Part shown: piece after piece, positions 1-8,947 of the stretch
Layout: each line of letters starts with the position of its first letter
How positions within the stretch are numbered: position 1 is the first letter of the stretch
Source: JAGVDM01 sp964642315
GTDB taxonomy: Bacteria; Patescibacteriota; Gracilibacteria; Peribacterales; Peribacteraceae
DNA length: 64,000 bases
Assembly (NCBI GenBank): GCA_964642315.1
Contig: CAZXOG010000001.1
Coordinates: forward strand, 434,001 to 498,000
Direction of reading: 5' to 3'
Made by a program: the position numbers and the translations under genes
The notes under the pieces: generated by a model
Databases searched by the model: none
What the model was told of the DNA's origin: nothing
What the model saw: only the letters and a program-made list of their open reading frames with translations

Positions 1-1
1 G

Positions 2-172
2 GAGAACCGTATTGCGGTCGCGCGGCGTGATTACAACGAAGGCGTCCGCGGCTACAACGTGTACGTCCGCGTGTTCCCGCGCAACATCCTCGCAGGGGTC
101 TTCGGGTACGAACCGGCGGCCTTCTTCGCGAGCGAAGAGGATGCGGCGCAAGCTCCGCAAGTCCAGTTCTGA
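2..172 (+). CDS. LemA family protein, C-terminal fragment
   Basis: The window opens inside this gene; the last 56 codons are visible, beginning ENRIAVARRDYNEGVRGYN and running to a TGA stop. The R(D/R)YN..VR.YN pattern followed by an FP.N..AG.FG segment is the usual C-terminal signature of LemA proteins, small coiled-coil proteins with an N-terminal membrane anchor. The stop overlaps the next ATG (TGATG), so the two are translationally coupled. LemA next to a TPM-domain protein is a common bacterial pairing of unclear function. The N-terminus lies outside the window. Confidence 0.85.
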   Translation, partial: ENRIAVARRDYNEGVRGYNVYVRVFPRNILAGVFGYEPAAFFASEEDAAQAPQVQF

Positions 173-1071
173 TGCGTCACGCTTTCCTGCTTCTCCTCCC
201 TTGCCTTCTTGCCCTGGGGGTTCCCCCGGCGGAAGCCTTCACGGTGCCGCTGAATGACGGCTTCGTGACGGTGACGCTCGCCGACGAGGAACGCAGTACG
301 GTGCTGACCGCAGAACAGGAGCAGCAACTGGAGGACCATCTCAGTGTGTATAAGGCACAAACGGGGAACGAGATTGCCATTCTCATCATCCCGTCTCTCG
401 GCGGTGAACCGATTGCCGATACCGCTGTGGAGGTCGGACGTGCGTGGGGTGTTGGTACCGCGGAGAATGACAACGGCATTCTCATCCTCATGAGCTACGA
501 GGATCGTGAAGTGTTCATCGCGACGGGCTACGGGTTGGAAGGTGCGGTACCGGATATCGTTGCCAAGGGCATCATTGAACAGGATATGCTGCCTGCCTTC
601 CGAGACGGGCGCTTCGGCGACGGCCTAGAAGCAGCCGTGGCAGCGCTGGAGAAGCATATCGGCGGCGAGTACACGCAGGAGCGGTACGCAGAGCCGGAAA
701 GCAGCGGCGGAGGCCCGGCGGGATTCCTCATTTTCTTCGCATTCATCCTCTTCGATTTTGCCGCCGCGCTTCTCGGCCGGACGAAATCATGGTGGCTTGG
801 CGGTGTTCTCGGGGCGATTGCCGGCGTCGTTTTCACCGTTGTCTCCGGCTGGTGGCTGAGCATTCCGATTCTCGTACTCCTCGGGCTTCTGTTCGATTAC
901 GTCGTCTCGCGGGCGTTTCCAGCGGGAAACCTTTCCAGGAGGCGCCGTGGCTCGTGGATATCCACCGGACGCGGAGGGTCATCATGGGGCGGCGGCGGGA
1001 GTTCCGGTGGGGGATTCGGCGGTTTCAGCGGCGGGTCGTTCGGCGGCGGCGGGGCCGGGGGCCGCTGGTGA
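172..1071 (+). CDS. TPM domain (YgcG-like) membrane protein
   Basis: This 299-residue protein has a signal peptide (about residues 1-22, ending AEA), an exported TPM domain (about 30-165, with the AWGVGTAENDNGILIL and GYGLEGAVPD motifs typical of the family), two to three membrane segments (about 178-245), and a glycine/serine-rich tail that is characteristic of YgcG-type proteins. TPM domains have been linked to photosystem repair phosphatase activity in plants, but the bacterial role is uncertain. It follows lemA with a 1-base overlap, so both are probably one operon. Confidence 0.85.
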   Translation: MRHAFLLLLPCLLALGVPPAEAFTVPLNDGFVTVTLADEERSTVLTAEQEQQLEDHLSVYKAQTGNEIAILIIPSLGGEPIADTAVEVGRAWGVGTAENDNGILILMSYEDREVFIATGYGLEGAVPDIVAKGIIEQDMLPAFRDGRFGDGLEAAVAALEKHIGGEYTQERYAEPESSGGGPAGFLIFFAFILFDFAAALLGRTKSWWLGGVLGAIAGVVFTVVSGWWLSIPILVLLGLLFDYVVSRAFPAGNLSRRRRGSWISTGRGGSSWGGGGSSGGGFGGFSGGSFGGGGAGGRW

Positions 1072-1079
1072 AATTCCCG

Positions 1080-1364
1080 TTACTTTTTCCGGAAGAACGG
1101 GAACTGGTTCTTCCCTGTCACCACGGTTTTGAGCCCCCACCAAACGATGGCGAGCTGTCCGAGGAGCAGCGCGGTTGTGCCGAGCCACGGCCGCGAGAGG
1201 AGCTCCTGCGTTGCACCGATCCGTTCTGCTGCGGCGTTCTGGGGATTCAGCAACTCCGGGGCGGATTCTGGCCCCTTCGGGATCGGCAGGCCTTCGGGGA
1301 GTGCGGGGGTGTGTGTCAGATCACCATTGTACCACAGAGTGACGGCTGGAGTCAGTCCGGCCAT
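1080..1364 (-). CDS. Small single-TM protein, unknown
   Basis: A 94-codon frame read towards the TPM gene, leaving 8 bases between the two stops. The protein has a proline-rich N-terminal half and one hydrophobic stretch near the C-terminus (TTALLLGQLAIVWWGL), followed by a basic tail ending FFRKK, so it is probably a tail-anchored membrane protein. The start is uncertain: ATG at 1364 is the only ATG, but a TACAAT hexamer (complement of 1326-1331) lies exactly 6 bases before an in-frame CTG at 1319, which would fit the leaderless pattern seen elsewhere. No family recognised. Confidence 0.45.
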   Translation of the reverse strand: MAGLTPAVTLWYNGDLTHTPALPEGLPIPKGPESAPELLNPQNAAAERIGATQELLSRPWLGTTALLLGQLAIVWWGLKTVVTGKNQFPFFRKK

Positions 1365-1388
1365 ACATCTGTGTGGTACACTCACTAC

Positions 1389-2327
1389 GTGGTTGTCGCC
1401 TCTGCTCTCGTCGCATTGTTCCTGCAGGATTTTGCAATTCCTGATCACCAGAAGATACTCCCGACCGTCGACGCAAGGGCGGCGCGCGCAGGGGTATTGG
1501 ACGTGCTGGTCCAGAAAGCGGGAACGGTGACTTCCGTTGCCCGCGGCAGCCAGCGTATTCCCGTCATGGAGCTTACGATGCGAGCATCGTGTGTGGCGGA
1601 TGTGCAGGTGCATTCCCTCGTGCTCATGCACAGGGGGCTCGGAAGCCAGGAGGACATCGATGCGGTGTACGCGGGGCTGGACGGTGTGCGTGTGAGCACC
1701 GCGCAAACCATTGCCAGCCATGATGGGCGCGTGCAGCTCCGTCTTCGCGATGTCGTTGTTCCCGCATGCGGTGCGAACACCCTCACAGTGTTCATGGACC
1801 TCTCGCCGGATGCAGCGATTTCCGGCGAACACCGCTTCGTCCTCGCGGGGGGCAATCCCCTCGAAACGAGCGCGGGGAGCGTGGCCATTGCGGAGCAGGG
1901 GGAGTCCGCGCTCCTGCGGGCAACGCCGTTCGAGAGCGGGAGTGTGAAGGTGGAGGTCATCCGACCGCTGGAACGGATTCGTTTCGGCGAGGGGAGAACA
2001 GTCGCGCGATTGCGCCTCACTGCGACGGGGAACAGGGCCCAGCGTATCTCGTCGATTCGTCTGGAAAATCAGGGTTCCGCCCAAGGGGATGACTTGCGGA
2101 ACCTCGTCCTCACCACGAGCGCCGGTGCGAAGCTTTCCCGCGCGCTTCCGGCAATGGATGGGAAGTCCGTTCTCCTCACTCTTTCGCCGCCGCTCCTCCT
2201 TGAGCGCAAGCAGGAGCGCCTTCTCTCGCTCAAGGCGGATGTATGGGTCGGTGCGAGCACAACCGTCCGCTTCGCGATCGAGGAGCCTTCCGATGTCAGT
2301 GCGACTCCAGTGCGCAGTGCCCGGTAA
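1389..2327 (+). CDS. Exported protein of unknown function
   Basis: A 312-residue protein starting at GTG 1389, chosen because TACACT (1377-1382) sits 6 bases upstream and the N-terminus VVVASALVALFLQDF looks like a short signal or anchor; the frame is open further upstream but without any signal sequence. The rest alternates short hydrophobic and polar stretches, as in extracellular beta-sandwich domains. Two similar blocks (about residues 45-165 and 180-300) suggest a tandem domain. No known family recognised. It is divergent from the small gene at 1080-1364. Confidence 0.6.
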   Translation: MVVASALVALFLQDFAIPDHQKILPTVDARAARAGVLDVLVQKAGTVTSVARGSQRIPVMELTMRASCVADVQVHSLVLMHRGLGSQEDIDAVYAGLDGVRVSTAQTIASHDGRVQLRLRDVVVPACGANTLTVFMDLSPDAAISGEHRFVLAGGNPLETSAGSVAIAEQGESALLRATPFESGSVKVEVIRPLERIRFGEGRTVARLRLTATGNRAQRISSIRLENQGSAQGDDLRNLVLTTSAGAKLSRALPAMDGKSVLLTLSPPLLLERKQERLLSLKADVWVGASTTVRFAIEEPSDVSATPVRSAR

Positions 2328-2417
2328 CAAGGATGGCGACGGTCAACGGGGAACCCCTGACAGGCGACCGTTGGCGTGGCACACTATGTGCTGCTATCGC
2401 TTTCCTTTCTTTTTCCG

Positions 2418-3479
2418 ATGAGCTTCTGCAAGCACACACCACTCCTTTTCGTTTCATCTCTCCTCCTGTTCTCCTGTTCCCAGAAACAGGCGGATGTTCC
2501 CAAACTCGTGCCAGAGGAAGTTCTCGCAAGGAGTGCGGCTGCAGTACGGTTGCTGCAATCGTCGGAGTTTGCCGGGACTCTGAATTTCAGCATGCGGGAT
2601 GCGGGAGAGAGCGCGTCGACGCTCTCGGGAGAAGCAACGCTTACCGGAATCCTCCAGGATTCCGGCGAGAGTGTTTCCCTCATGGTCGATGCGACGGTGC
2701 GGAGCACGGGCGATGAATCCGCTGTCCTGAAACTTAAGGGTGAAATGGTCTCCGTAGGCACAACAGATGTGTATCTCAGGCTTGCGAACTACACAGTGGA
2801 AGAGGGGCAGGGGCCGCTCTCTCCGGAGATTGTCTCGCGGTTGCAAGGGCAGTGGTGGCACCTCCCCGCGGCTGGCGATGCGGAGGACGGGCTCGTTCCC
2901 GTCACGCCGGATCCGGGCCTCCTCAAGGCACAGGCAGAAGTTGTCCGTGTGGTGGAGGACAAAGGTGTGACGACGCTCAATGGCATTCCTGTGTACCGCT
3001 ACGCGGTCACAGCAGACAAGGAGAAGCTCGTCGCATTCCTCCGGAACGCTGCGAAAGAGCGCAGCGAGGAATTCTCGGAAGAGGAAACCCGTGCCGCGCT
3101 GGAACAGGTGTCCTTGGATGGTGAGCTCTTCATTGATGCGGAGAATTTCTTCGTCCGGAGAATTTCCTGGACGATCCGCAAAGGGAGCGAGGCAGAAGGG
3201 GAAGCTCTCACGATGATCGCGTTCCAGGTGGATTTTTCCAAGCACAATGAAGCTGCTGCTGTCGTTCCTCCTGCCGATGCGCAGACGTTCTCTCCCATGC
3301 TGCTTCTTGGTGGCAATGCGGCATTGCCGGCTCTCGGCGGCGCCTCGGGCGAAGCGCCTGCTGCGCTCGATGGGGCAATCCCGGATATCGAGGGTATGAC
3401 CCCGGAGCAGCGCGAAGCGTTGATCGAGAGTATCCTAGGAGAAGGAGGAGAGGTTCCTTCTATTCTCCCCCAGGAGTAA
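2418..3479 (+). CDS. Lipoprotein of unknown function
   Basis: A 353-residue protein. Starting at ATG 2418 gives a lipoprotein signal, MSFCKHTPLLFVSSLLLFSC, with a lipobox ending at Cys20; an in-frame ATG at 2376 would put extra hydrophobic residues in front and looks less likely. The mature part resembles the beta-rich carriers that bind lipids or lipoproteins (LolA/LppX type) in size and in its alternation of charged and hydrophobic strands, but I see no diagnostic motif. The C-terminus is Ala/Gly/Pro-rich. It ends 4 bases before the PKD gene, so they are likely co-transcribed. Lgt for lipidation is encoded at 7580. Confidence 0.65.
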   Translation: MSFCKHTPLLFVSSLLLFSCSQKQADVPKLVPEEVLARSAAAVRLLQSSEFAGTLNFSMRDAGESASTLSGEATLTGILQDSGESVSLMVDATVRSTGDESAVLKLKGEMVSVGTTDVYLRLANYTVEEGQGPLSPEIVSRLQGQWWHLPAAGDAEDGLVPVTPDPGLLKAQAEVVRVVEDKGVTTLNGIPVYRYAVTADKEKLVAFLRNAAKERSEEFSEEETRAALEQVSLDGELFIDAENFFVRRISWTIRKGSEAEGEALTMIAFQVDFSKHNEAAAVVPPADAQTFSPMLLLGGNAALPALGGASGEAPAALDGAIPDIEGMTPEQREALIESILGEGGEVPSILPQE

Positions 3480-3483
3480 TTCG

Positions 3484-5517
3484 ATGGATACGAAGCCGAC
3501 TGTCGATGGCATCACGACGGCGCCTGCGGCACCGCAGCCTCCGGTCACCGGGCAAGTGCCCGCGGTGAGTCCGCAGGAACGCAGGAAAGCAGTGACGTTT
3601 CTTCTCCTCGTATTCGGTCTGCCGTACATCGCATACCTCGGTTGGTGTCTGTTCCTCATGTCGGTGCTTCCGGATCGGGAAGGGACGTACGAATCCTGGA
3701 TCCCCATGGGAACCGCAAGCGGCTTCATCGGAGTGATCGTCCTCCTTTCGGTTGGCGTGCTCGCGGTGATGCGGATACTGCAGCAGGGAAAGCGCCTTCC
3801 ATCCTTCACGGTTGCCATGAGCGCCATTCGCGTTGTTGCGGTACTTTTGCCGGGACTCGTGCTCGGCGTGCTCATGCCCATGACCATCGCGGCCGAGCCG
3901 AAGCTCTGGATGACGGTGGCAGATCCTGCAGACACTTCCGAACTCATAGCGCCCCTCGCAGTCACCCTCAGCGTGGAGGATGCCATGGACGTACTGCGCA
4001 GGCGGAATGTACGTCCGATTGCGTACCAGTGGGATTTCGATGGCGATGGGCAGGTGAATGAGGAAACGGTGCTCCCCGAGGCCACAGCGTACTACTCGCG
4101 CATGGGGCTGAAGGAGATCGCAGTGTCCGTGGAAACGAGCGACGGGAAACCGCGGGTGATCCGCCTGAAGCTCCCGATCCAGAAGGAGGTGTTCGAGGTG
4201 ACGCCCATCGTTCCTATTGTCGATGAGCCCGCCAAGTTCAGCGTCGCGCATCTTGTGGATTTGCCGGAGGACATTCAGGAAGTACGTTGGGATTTCAATT
4301 CGGACGGCGAAATTGATCAGGTGTCGAACGCGCTCGACGTAGTGAACACGTTCGTCCGGCCGGGGACGGTGAAAGTTTCTGCAACCCTTATCTTCCGCAA
4401 CCAGACGCAGCAGAAGCACGAACGGGAAATCCTCGTGAAGGAGCCTGAGCCGTTGCCGTTTGATATCCGCATCGTTTCGGAGCCGGAGATCCTCGTGAGT
4501 CCTCCGCCATTCCAGACCATTTTTCGCGTTGAGACGGAGGAACCGCTCCGCGCAGTCTCGTGGAATTTCGGCAGGGAAGATGAAATCCTGGAAGGCGAGC
4601 GTGTCGGCTACACGTTCGAGCAGAAAGGGAACTTCGTCGTAACGGCGGAGGCGAAGTCGACGAGCGGCGACGTGGCGAAGCTGTCGACCATTGTCCGCGT
4701 CGTCGATGAGTTGGAGATTCCGGATCTTTCGTTCTCCGGTTCGCCGGAAGTGGATATGAAAACGGGTTCCATCAAAGGAGAGGTTCCCCTCACCGTCAAT
4801 CTGACGCCAAGGTCGAGCCTCCCCCTTGTCACGTACACGTGGGAGGCGCCGGAGGCGACGTCTGTCGGATCAACCGAAACGACGCTACAGGCGATTTACA
4901 GGCGTCCGGATACCTATACCGTGATTCTGCTTGCGCAGGATGCCTCTGGCCGCGCGATGCGCATGCCAATTCGCATCGAAGTTGAGCCGCCGTCGACGCT
5001 CATTGCGATCAAGATGAATCCCGAGGGAGGCGTTGCGCCCCTCGACGTGACATTCGATGCGTCCGAGACGCGCATCCCGAACGAGACGGTCGGTGGCTTT
5101 GAGTGGCTGTTCGGGGAGGAGGGCGAAGGTGGGGTGCCGAAGCCCGGCAGTGCAGTCATGCGGTACACGTACACGAAGCCCGGTACGTATGCTATCAAGC
5201 TCCTCGCCCGGACGATCGAGGGGAACGTGTACGATGCGACGAGGACGATTGTCGTCCGTGCGCCGCTGCTCGACGCCTGCTTCACGGCGAGCCGGGTCCG
5301 CGGCACTGCTCCCCTCGGGGTGAAGTTCACGATGGATTGCACGACCGGCACTCCAACGGGCATGGAGTGGGATTTCGGCGACGGCGCGAAGACGGATGAG
5401 AAGGATCCCATTCATGTCTTCGAGGATCCGGGAACGTACACCGTGGAGCTCACGCTTCGCGACGCGAGCGGCAATACGAGCTCGAAGAAGCTGGAAATTA
5501 CCGCTGATGCAGAATGA
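3484..5517 (+). CDS. PKD-repeat membrane protein
   Basis: A 677-residue protein with three predicted membrane segments near the N-terminus (about residues 39-60, 76-96, 113-135) and a large extracellular part built of PKD-like beta-sandwich repeats. Clear repeat signatures include YQWDFDGDGQVNEE, VRWDFNSDGEIDQ and, at the C-terminus, WDFGDGAKTDEKDPIHVFEDPG. The first two contain DxDxDG-like acidic loops that could bind calcium. PKD domains usually mediate protein or carbohydrate contact at the cell surface. The stop overlaps the start of the following 30-residue peptide gene (ATGA). Function of the whole protein is not known. Confidence 0.8.
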   Translation: MDTKPTVDGITTAPAAPQPPVTGQVPAVSPQERRKAVTFLLLVFGLPYIAYLGWCLFLMSVLPDREGTYESWIPMGTASGFIGVIVLLSVGVLAVMRILQQGKRLPSFTVAMSAIRVVAVLLPGLVLGVLMPMTIAAEPKLWMTVADPADTSELIAPLAVTLSVEDAMDVLRRRNVRPIAYQWDFDGDGQVNEETVLPEATAYYSRMGLKEIAVSVETSDGKPRVIRLKLPIQKEVFEVTPIVPIVDEPAKFSVAHLVDLPEDIQEVRWDFNSDGEIDQVSNALDVVNTFVRPGTVKVSATLIFRNQTQQKHEREILVKEPEPLPFDIRIVSEPEILVSPPPFQTIFRVETEEPLRAVSWNFGREDEILEGERVGYTFEQKGNFVVTAEAKSTSGDVAKLSTIVRVVDELEIPDLSFSGSPEVDMKTGSIKGEVPLTVNLTPRSSLPLVTYTWEAPEATSVGSTETTLQAIYRRPDTYTVILLAQDASGRAMRMPIRIEVEPPSTLIAIKMNPEGGVAPLDVTFDASETRIPNETVGGFEWLFGEEGEGGVPKPGSAVMRYTYTKPGTYAIKLLARTIEGNVYDATRTIVVRAPLLDACFTASRVRGTAPLGVKFTMDCTTGTPTGMEWDFGDGAKTDEKDPIHVFEDPGTYTVELTLRDASGNTSSKKLEITADAE

Positions 5518-5606
5518 AGCGTCAAACTGCCATTCGTGCCGTAGCGCTGCTCGGGATTGCCGGGATTCTTCTCGGCGCCCTTGTGCCGCTCCTCTCGGCG
5601 TTCTAA
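5514..5606 (+). CDS. 30-residue single-TM peptide
   Basis: The ATG overlaps the PKD gene stop (ATGA at 5514-5517), an arrangement typical of translational coupling. The 30 codons read MKRQTAIRAVALLGIAGILL and continue hydrophobic to LLSAF, that is a basic start followed by one membrane helix and no soluble part. It has the shape of the small membrane peptides often attached to envelope operons. It is too short to assign, and the evidence is the overlap plus the amphipathic layout only. Confidence 0.5.
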   Translation: MKRQTAIRAVALLGIAGILLGALVPLLSAF

Positions 5607-5613
5607 GGCATTC

Positions 5614-6651
5614 CTACGCGGCGAACGTTGCCGAGAGAGGCAGCGTAGCGTCCGTTGTCCACGCGAGATCGACAGCCTGCGGTTGCTCCGCAAGCAGGAA
5701 ACCGCACGCAGCAGCGATCATTGCGGCGTTATCCGTGCAGTACTCGATGCGCTGCGGCCAGCGGACAACGGCATGTCCCCTGTATGTATCTGAAACCATG
5801 GTGCGCAACCTCTGGTTGGCGGATACGCCGCCGACAAGGTGCACTTCGAGCGCACGGTGGTCTTCCGCTGCGCGTGTGAGCTTTGCGAGAAGATGGGCAC
5901 AGATCGCGCGCTCGTACGATGCGGCGAGGTCGGGGAGGAGGCGCGGAAGATCCGGTCGCGGAATGGATCGCAGTGTGTACTTGAGTGCGGTTTTCAGCCC
6001 AGAGAAGCTGAAGTCGTATCCAGACTCACGCTCGAGCGGCAATGGGAAAGGGAAGGCATCGGCGTTCCCGGTTTCAGCGATGCGCGCGATTGCGGGGCCG
6101 CCGGGGTAGGGGAGCGAGAGGAGCGACGCCCCCTTGTCGAATGCTTCGCCAGCCGCGTCGTCGCGGGTGCTGCCGAGGAGCGCACCATCCGTGTGTGATT
6201 GTCTGAGCCAGAGATCCGTGTGCCCGCCCGATGCCGAGAGCGTGAGCAAGGGGAAACGCGCGTCAATTGCGAGTTCCTGCGCCGGGTGGAGCCAAGGCGA
6301 GCTCAGGTGGCCGAGCGTGTGGTGGATGCCGACGACGGGCCGCTTGAGCAGTGCTCCAAGCATGCGGGCGGTTGTTGTGCCGACGATGAGTGAGCCGAGG
6401 AGTCCCGGCCCGCGTGTCACGGCAATACAGTCGATATCCGAGAATTTCCGGCCGGCAGATCCACATGCCTCGTGCAGAACGGGGAGCATGCATTCCACCT
6501 GTTTCCGTGCTGCTTCTTCCGGAATAACTCCTCCGAGTTGCGCGAAGAGATCTCGCGAGCTTGCAATGACGTTCGAGAGCACAGCGCCGCTGTCCGTGAC
6601 GAGTGCGGCGGATGTTTCATCGCACGATGTTTCTATCCCAAGGATGAGCAC
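5614..6651 (-). CDS. tsaD: tRNA N6-adenosine threonylcarbamoyltransferase TsaD
   Basis: A full-length 345-residue TsaD, which transfers the threonylcarbamoyl group to A37 of ANN-decoding tRNAs together with TsaB and TsaE. It begins LILGIETSCDETSAALV and carries the metal-binding HxxxH (H111 and H115 in HHTLGH), plus the nucleotide-binding LTLSASGGHTDL and GVSANQRLR segments. The start is GTG at 6651, 6 bases after a TACCAT hexamer, so the message is probably leaderless. It is divergent from the sortase gene. TsaB and TsaE are not in the window. Confidence 0.95.
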   Translation of the reverse strand: MLILGIETSCDETSAALVTDSGAVLSNVIASSRDLFAQLGGVIPEEAARKQVECMLPVLHEACGSAGRKFSDIDCIAVTRGPGLLGSLIVGTTTARMLGALLKRPVVGIHHTLGHLSSPWLHPAQELAIDARFPLLTLSASGGHTDLWLRQSHTDGALLGSTRDDAAGEAFDKGASLLSLPYPGGPAIARIAETGNADAFPFPLPLERESGYDFSFSGLKTALKYTLRSIPRPDLPRLLPDLAASYERAICAHLLAKLTRAAEDHRALEVHLVGGVSANQRLRTMVSDTYRGHAVVRWPQRIEYCTDNAAMIAAACGFLLAEQPQAVDLAWTTDATLPLSATFAA

Positions 6652-6715
6652 GGCGGCATGGTAGCAGATTTGCTAAAATCAATGAAATATTGTAAAATAT
6701 GTATAACAAAAACCA

Positions 6716-7558
6716 ATGCGTCACACTGGGACACCTTGGAAGAGACATTGTGTTCGTGGAGCGCTCTCCGCGGCGCTCGCGTTGCTCTCGTCGTTCGGTA
6801 TGTGGACGGAGGTCCTCCGGATCCACAACGCGCGACCGTTGAATGACGCCGGAGAATTCGCAGCGGAGATGTCTGCTCCTGTAGCCGCAGAACCCCACCC
6901 TGCGGCGCCGGCGGAGCCATTCGCGGGTGTTTCGCAGCAGCACATACAGTCCGATGCGCTGCAGGCAAACCTCAATGCGGGGGAGACAGTACAACCGGAG
7001 GCAGACCTCACGGGACTGGCGGACAGTCCGGATTCCCAACGGAGCGTTCCTGAGGAAATGGACGATGCATTGAGCGAATGGGGCCTGGAACCCTTCGCGA
7101 CGATATCCATCCCGAAGATCGGCGTGCGGGCCCCCGTGTACATGCCGTCGCGCGATCACTGGGATTCGCGGCGGTGGGACATGCTCGAAGAACAGATGCA
7201 GGTCGGCCTTGCGGCGGGAGCCGTGGCATACCCGCATTCCGTGATGCCGGGGAGGAAAGGGACGCTGTTCATCGCCGGGCATAGCAGTCCACCGACTGTC
7301 GAGGCGGATTCCCGCGGATTTGGGCACCTGTTCCGCCGACTTCCGGAATTGCGCGAAGGCGACATCATCACGATTGTGCAGGGCGGCGGTCGGTACGTGG
7401 ATTACGAAGTGCATAGCACCACCGTCGTTTCCTCGACGGAAACGAGCATCCTTGAACAGCAGAATGATGATGCGGGCCTTACACTCATGACGTGCTACCC
7501 GGTTGGAACAACCAGGGATCGCTGGGTGGTGTCGGCGCACCGCGTCGACGGAGACTGA
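6716..7558 (+). CDS. Sortase
   Basis: A 280-residue sortase: an N-terminal membrane anchor (about residues 17-32), a variable exported linker of about 90 residues rich in Ala, Glu and Pro, then the catalytic domain from about residue 122 (ISIPKIGVRAPVY). Catalytic residues are visible: His189 in FIAGHS, Cys260 in LMTCYPVGTTRDRW, and the Arg a few residues later. The nearest class looks like the class D/E/F types rather than SrtB, but I cannot fix it. It should cleave a C-terminal sorting signal on surface proteins; no clear LPXTG-type substrate was seen in this window. Confidence 0.9.
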   Translation: MRHTGTPWKRHCVRGALSAALALLSSFGMWTEVLRIHNARPLNDAGEFAAEMSAPVAAEPHPAAPAEPFAGVSQQHIQSDALQANLNAGETVQPEADLTGLADSPDSQRSVPEEMDDALSEWGLEPFATISIPKIGVRAPVYMPSRDHWDSRRWDMLEEQMQVGLAAGAVAYPHSVMPGRKGTLFIAGHSSPPTVEADSRGFGHLFRRLPELREGDIITIVQGGGRYVDYEVHSTTVVSSTETSILEQQNDDAGLTLMTCYPVGTTRDRWVVSAHRVDGD

Positions 7559-7567
7559 TCTGCAGGA

Positions 7568-7573
7568 TACAAT
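7568..7573 (+). promoter_or_regulatory. -10 element of lgt
   Basis: TACAAT ends exactly 6 bases before the GTG start of lgt at 7580. With the usual 6-7 base gap between -10 and transcription start, the mRNA would begin at or next to the start codon. No Shine-Dalgarno sequence fits in the gap. Confidence 0.6.
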
Positions 7574-7579
7574 GCAATC

Positions 7580-8401
7580 GTGGAGTTCTTCCCATCCAGG
7601 GCTGTTGCATTGCAGATTGGCGGATTCGCCGTGCACTGGTACGGCATCATGTATTTGCTCGCGTTCCTGCTGGCGTACGCGATGATCCCGCGCCTGCAGC
7701 GCTTCCGCGGGATCGCCTTGAGCGCGGATGACTGGTCAGCGATCGTTTCTTGGGGCGTGCTTGGCGTGCTCATCGGCGGCCGCCTGGGGTTCGTGCTTCT
7801 TTACGAGCCGTCGTATTTCCTCGCCCATCCGCTGGAGATTCCCGCTGTATGGCATGGCGGGATGTCTTCGCACGGTGGGTTCATCGGCATTCTGCTCGCG
7901 CTATGGTGGGCCGCGAAACGCCACGGCGTTCCGTTCCTCGCCCTTCTCGATCTCATCGTGGTTCCCGCAGCGATCGGCCTCGCACTCGGACGTATTGGGA
8001 ACTTCATCAATCAGGAACTTTACGGCATTCCGACGGCACTCCCGTGGGGAATTGCCATCCCGGGTGTCGAGGGATTGCGGCACCCGACGCAGATTTACGC
8101 GGTGTTCAAAGATCTCTGCATCGCGGCGCTCTGCTTCGCAGCCCTGCAGCGCGACAAGAATGCCGGCAGCGCCGTTGCTGTCTTCTGCGTGTTCTACAGC
8201 GTCCTGCGTTTTCTCCTGGAATTCCTCCGAATCCAGCCATATCCGCTGGTGCCACTCGGCATTGTTTCCCTCTCGCGCGGGCAGCTCTTCAGCGTGCCGC
8301 TCCTGCTCTTTGGCATTGCGCTGTGGTGGCTGTTGCAGCGACGAGCACATTCCCATGAACGAATGTCCGGCGGTGGATCCGGGAACAACCGAGTTTCGTG
8401 A
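7580..8401 (+). CDS. lgt: Prolipoprotein diacylglyceryl transferase
   Basis: This 273-residue polytopic membrane enzyme moves diacylglycerol from phosphatidylglycerol to the lipobox cysteine of prolipoproteins, such as those at 2418, 11802 and 42505. The family signature GRIGNFINQELYGIPT is present, as are the N-terminal HWYGIMYLLAF segment and the HGGFIG motif. GTG 7580 is the start, on a leaderless-type promoter. The last 113 bases overlap the 3' end of the convergent rnhB gene. Confidence 0.95.
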   Translation: MEFFPSRAVALQIGGFAVHWYGIMYLLAFLLAYAMIPRLQRFRGIALSADDWSAIVSWGVLGVLIGGRLGFVLLYEPSYFLAHPLEIPAVWHGGMSSHGGFIGILLALWWAAKRHGVPFLALLDLIVVPAAIGLALGRIGNFINQELYGIPTALPWGIAIPGVEGLRHPTQIYAVFKDLCIAALCFAALQRDKNAGSAVAVFCVFYSVLRFLLEFLRIQPYPLVPLGIVSLSRGQLFSVPLLLFGIALWWLLQRRAHSHERMSGGGSGNNRVS

Positions 8402-8918
8402 TGGCCGTGAAGTGCTCGGCGGTGCCGTACCCCTTGTGCAGCGCGAAACCGTACCCCGGGAATTCTCCGTCGAACTGCACCATGAGGCGATCCCGCGTGA
8501 CTTTCGCGATGATGGATGCTGCGGCGATGCAGTGTTCCCGCTGATCGCCGCGGATGAGGGAACTATGGGGGTAGTCGAACCAGAAGTGATCACGCCCGTC
8601 GACGAGGAGGTACGTCGGCTGCCTTCGCACCGCGAGCTCGGCGATGGCTTGCTGCATGGCGGACTCCGTCGCGGCGAGAATCCCCGAGGCATCGATGCAT
8701 GCGGCATCGGAACTCCCGATGCCGAAAAGGCAGTGCTCGGTGATCCAGTGGAATGCCTTCTCCCGGCTTTCCGGCGGGAGCTGTTTGCTGTCACGGATGA
8801 ACGTTGGGATCACAGGGAGGTCGGGCAGGATGCATGCGGCTGCGACAACCGGACCGGCGAGCGCCCCGCGCCCTGCCTCGTCAATGCCGGCGATCACCGG
8901 TGTCTGTGTGGGAGGCAT
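8289..8918 (-). CDS. rnhB: Ribonuclease HII
   Basis: A 209-residue RNase HII, which nicks RNA in RNA/DNA hybrids and at single ribonucleotides in DNA. It begins with the signature VIAGIDEAGRGALAGPVVAAA, with the acidic metal ligands in DEAGRG, and has YLLVDGRD, AASIIAKVTRD and the Y.(L/F)..HKGYGT motif. The start is ATG 8918, 7 bases after a TACACT (complement of 8926-8931); a longer open frame upstream lacks homology. Its C-terminal 37 codons overlap lgt on the opposite strand. Confidence 0.95.
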   Translation of the reverse strand: MPPTQTPVIAGIDEAGRGALAGPVVAAACILPDLPVIPTFIRDSKQLPPESREKAFHWITEHCLFGIGSSDAACIDASGILAATESAMQQAIAELAVRRQPTYLLVDGRDHFWFDYPHSSLIRGDQREHCIAAASIIAKVTRDRLMVQFDGEFPGYGFALHKGYGTAEHFTAITKLGCSRIHRRTFVHGNVLVAATATTAQCQRAGAAR

Positions 8919-8947
8919 GGATGCAAGTGTACCTGAATGCTCTCCGT

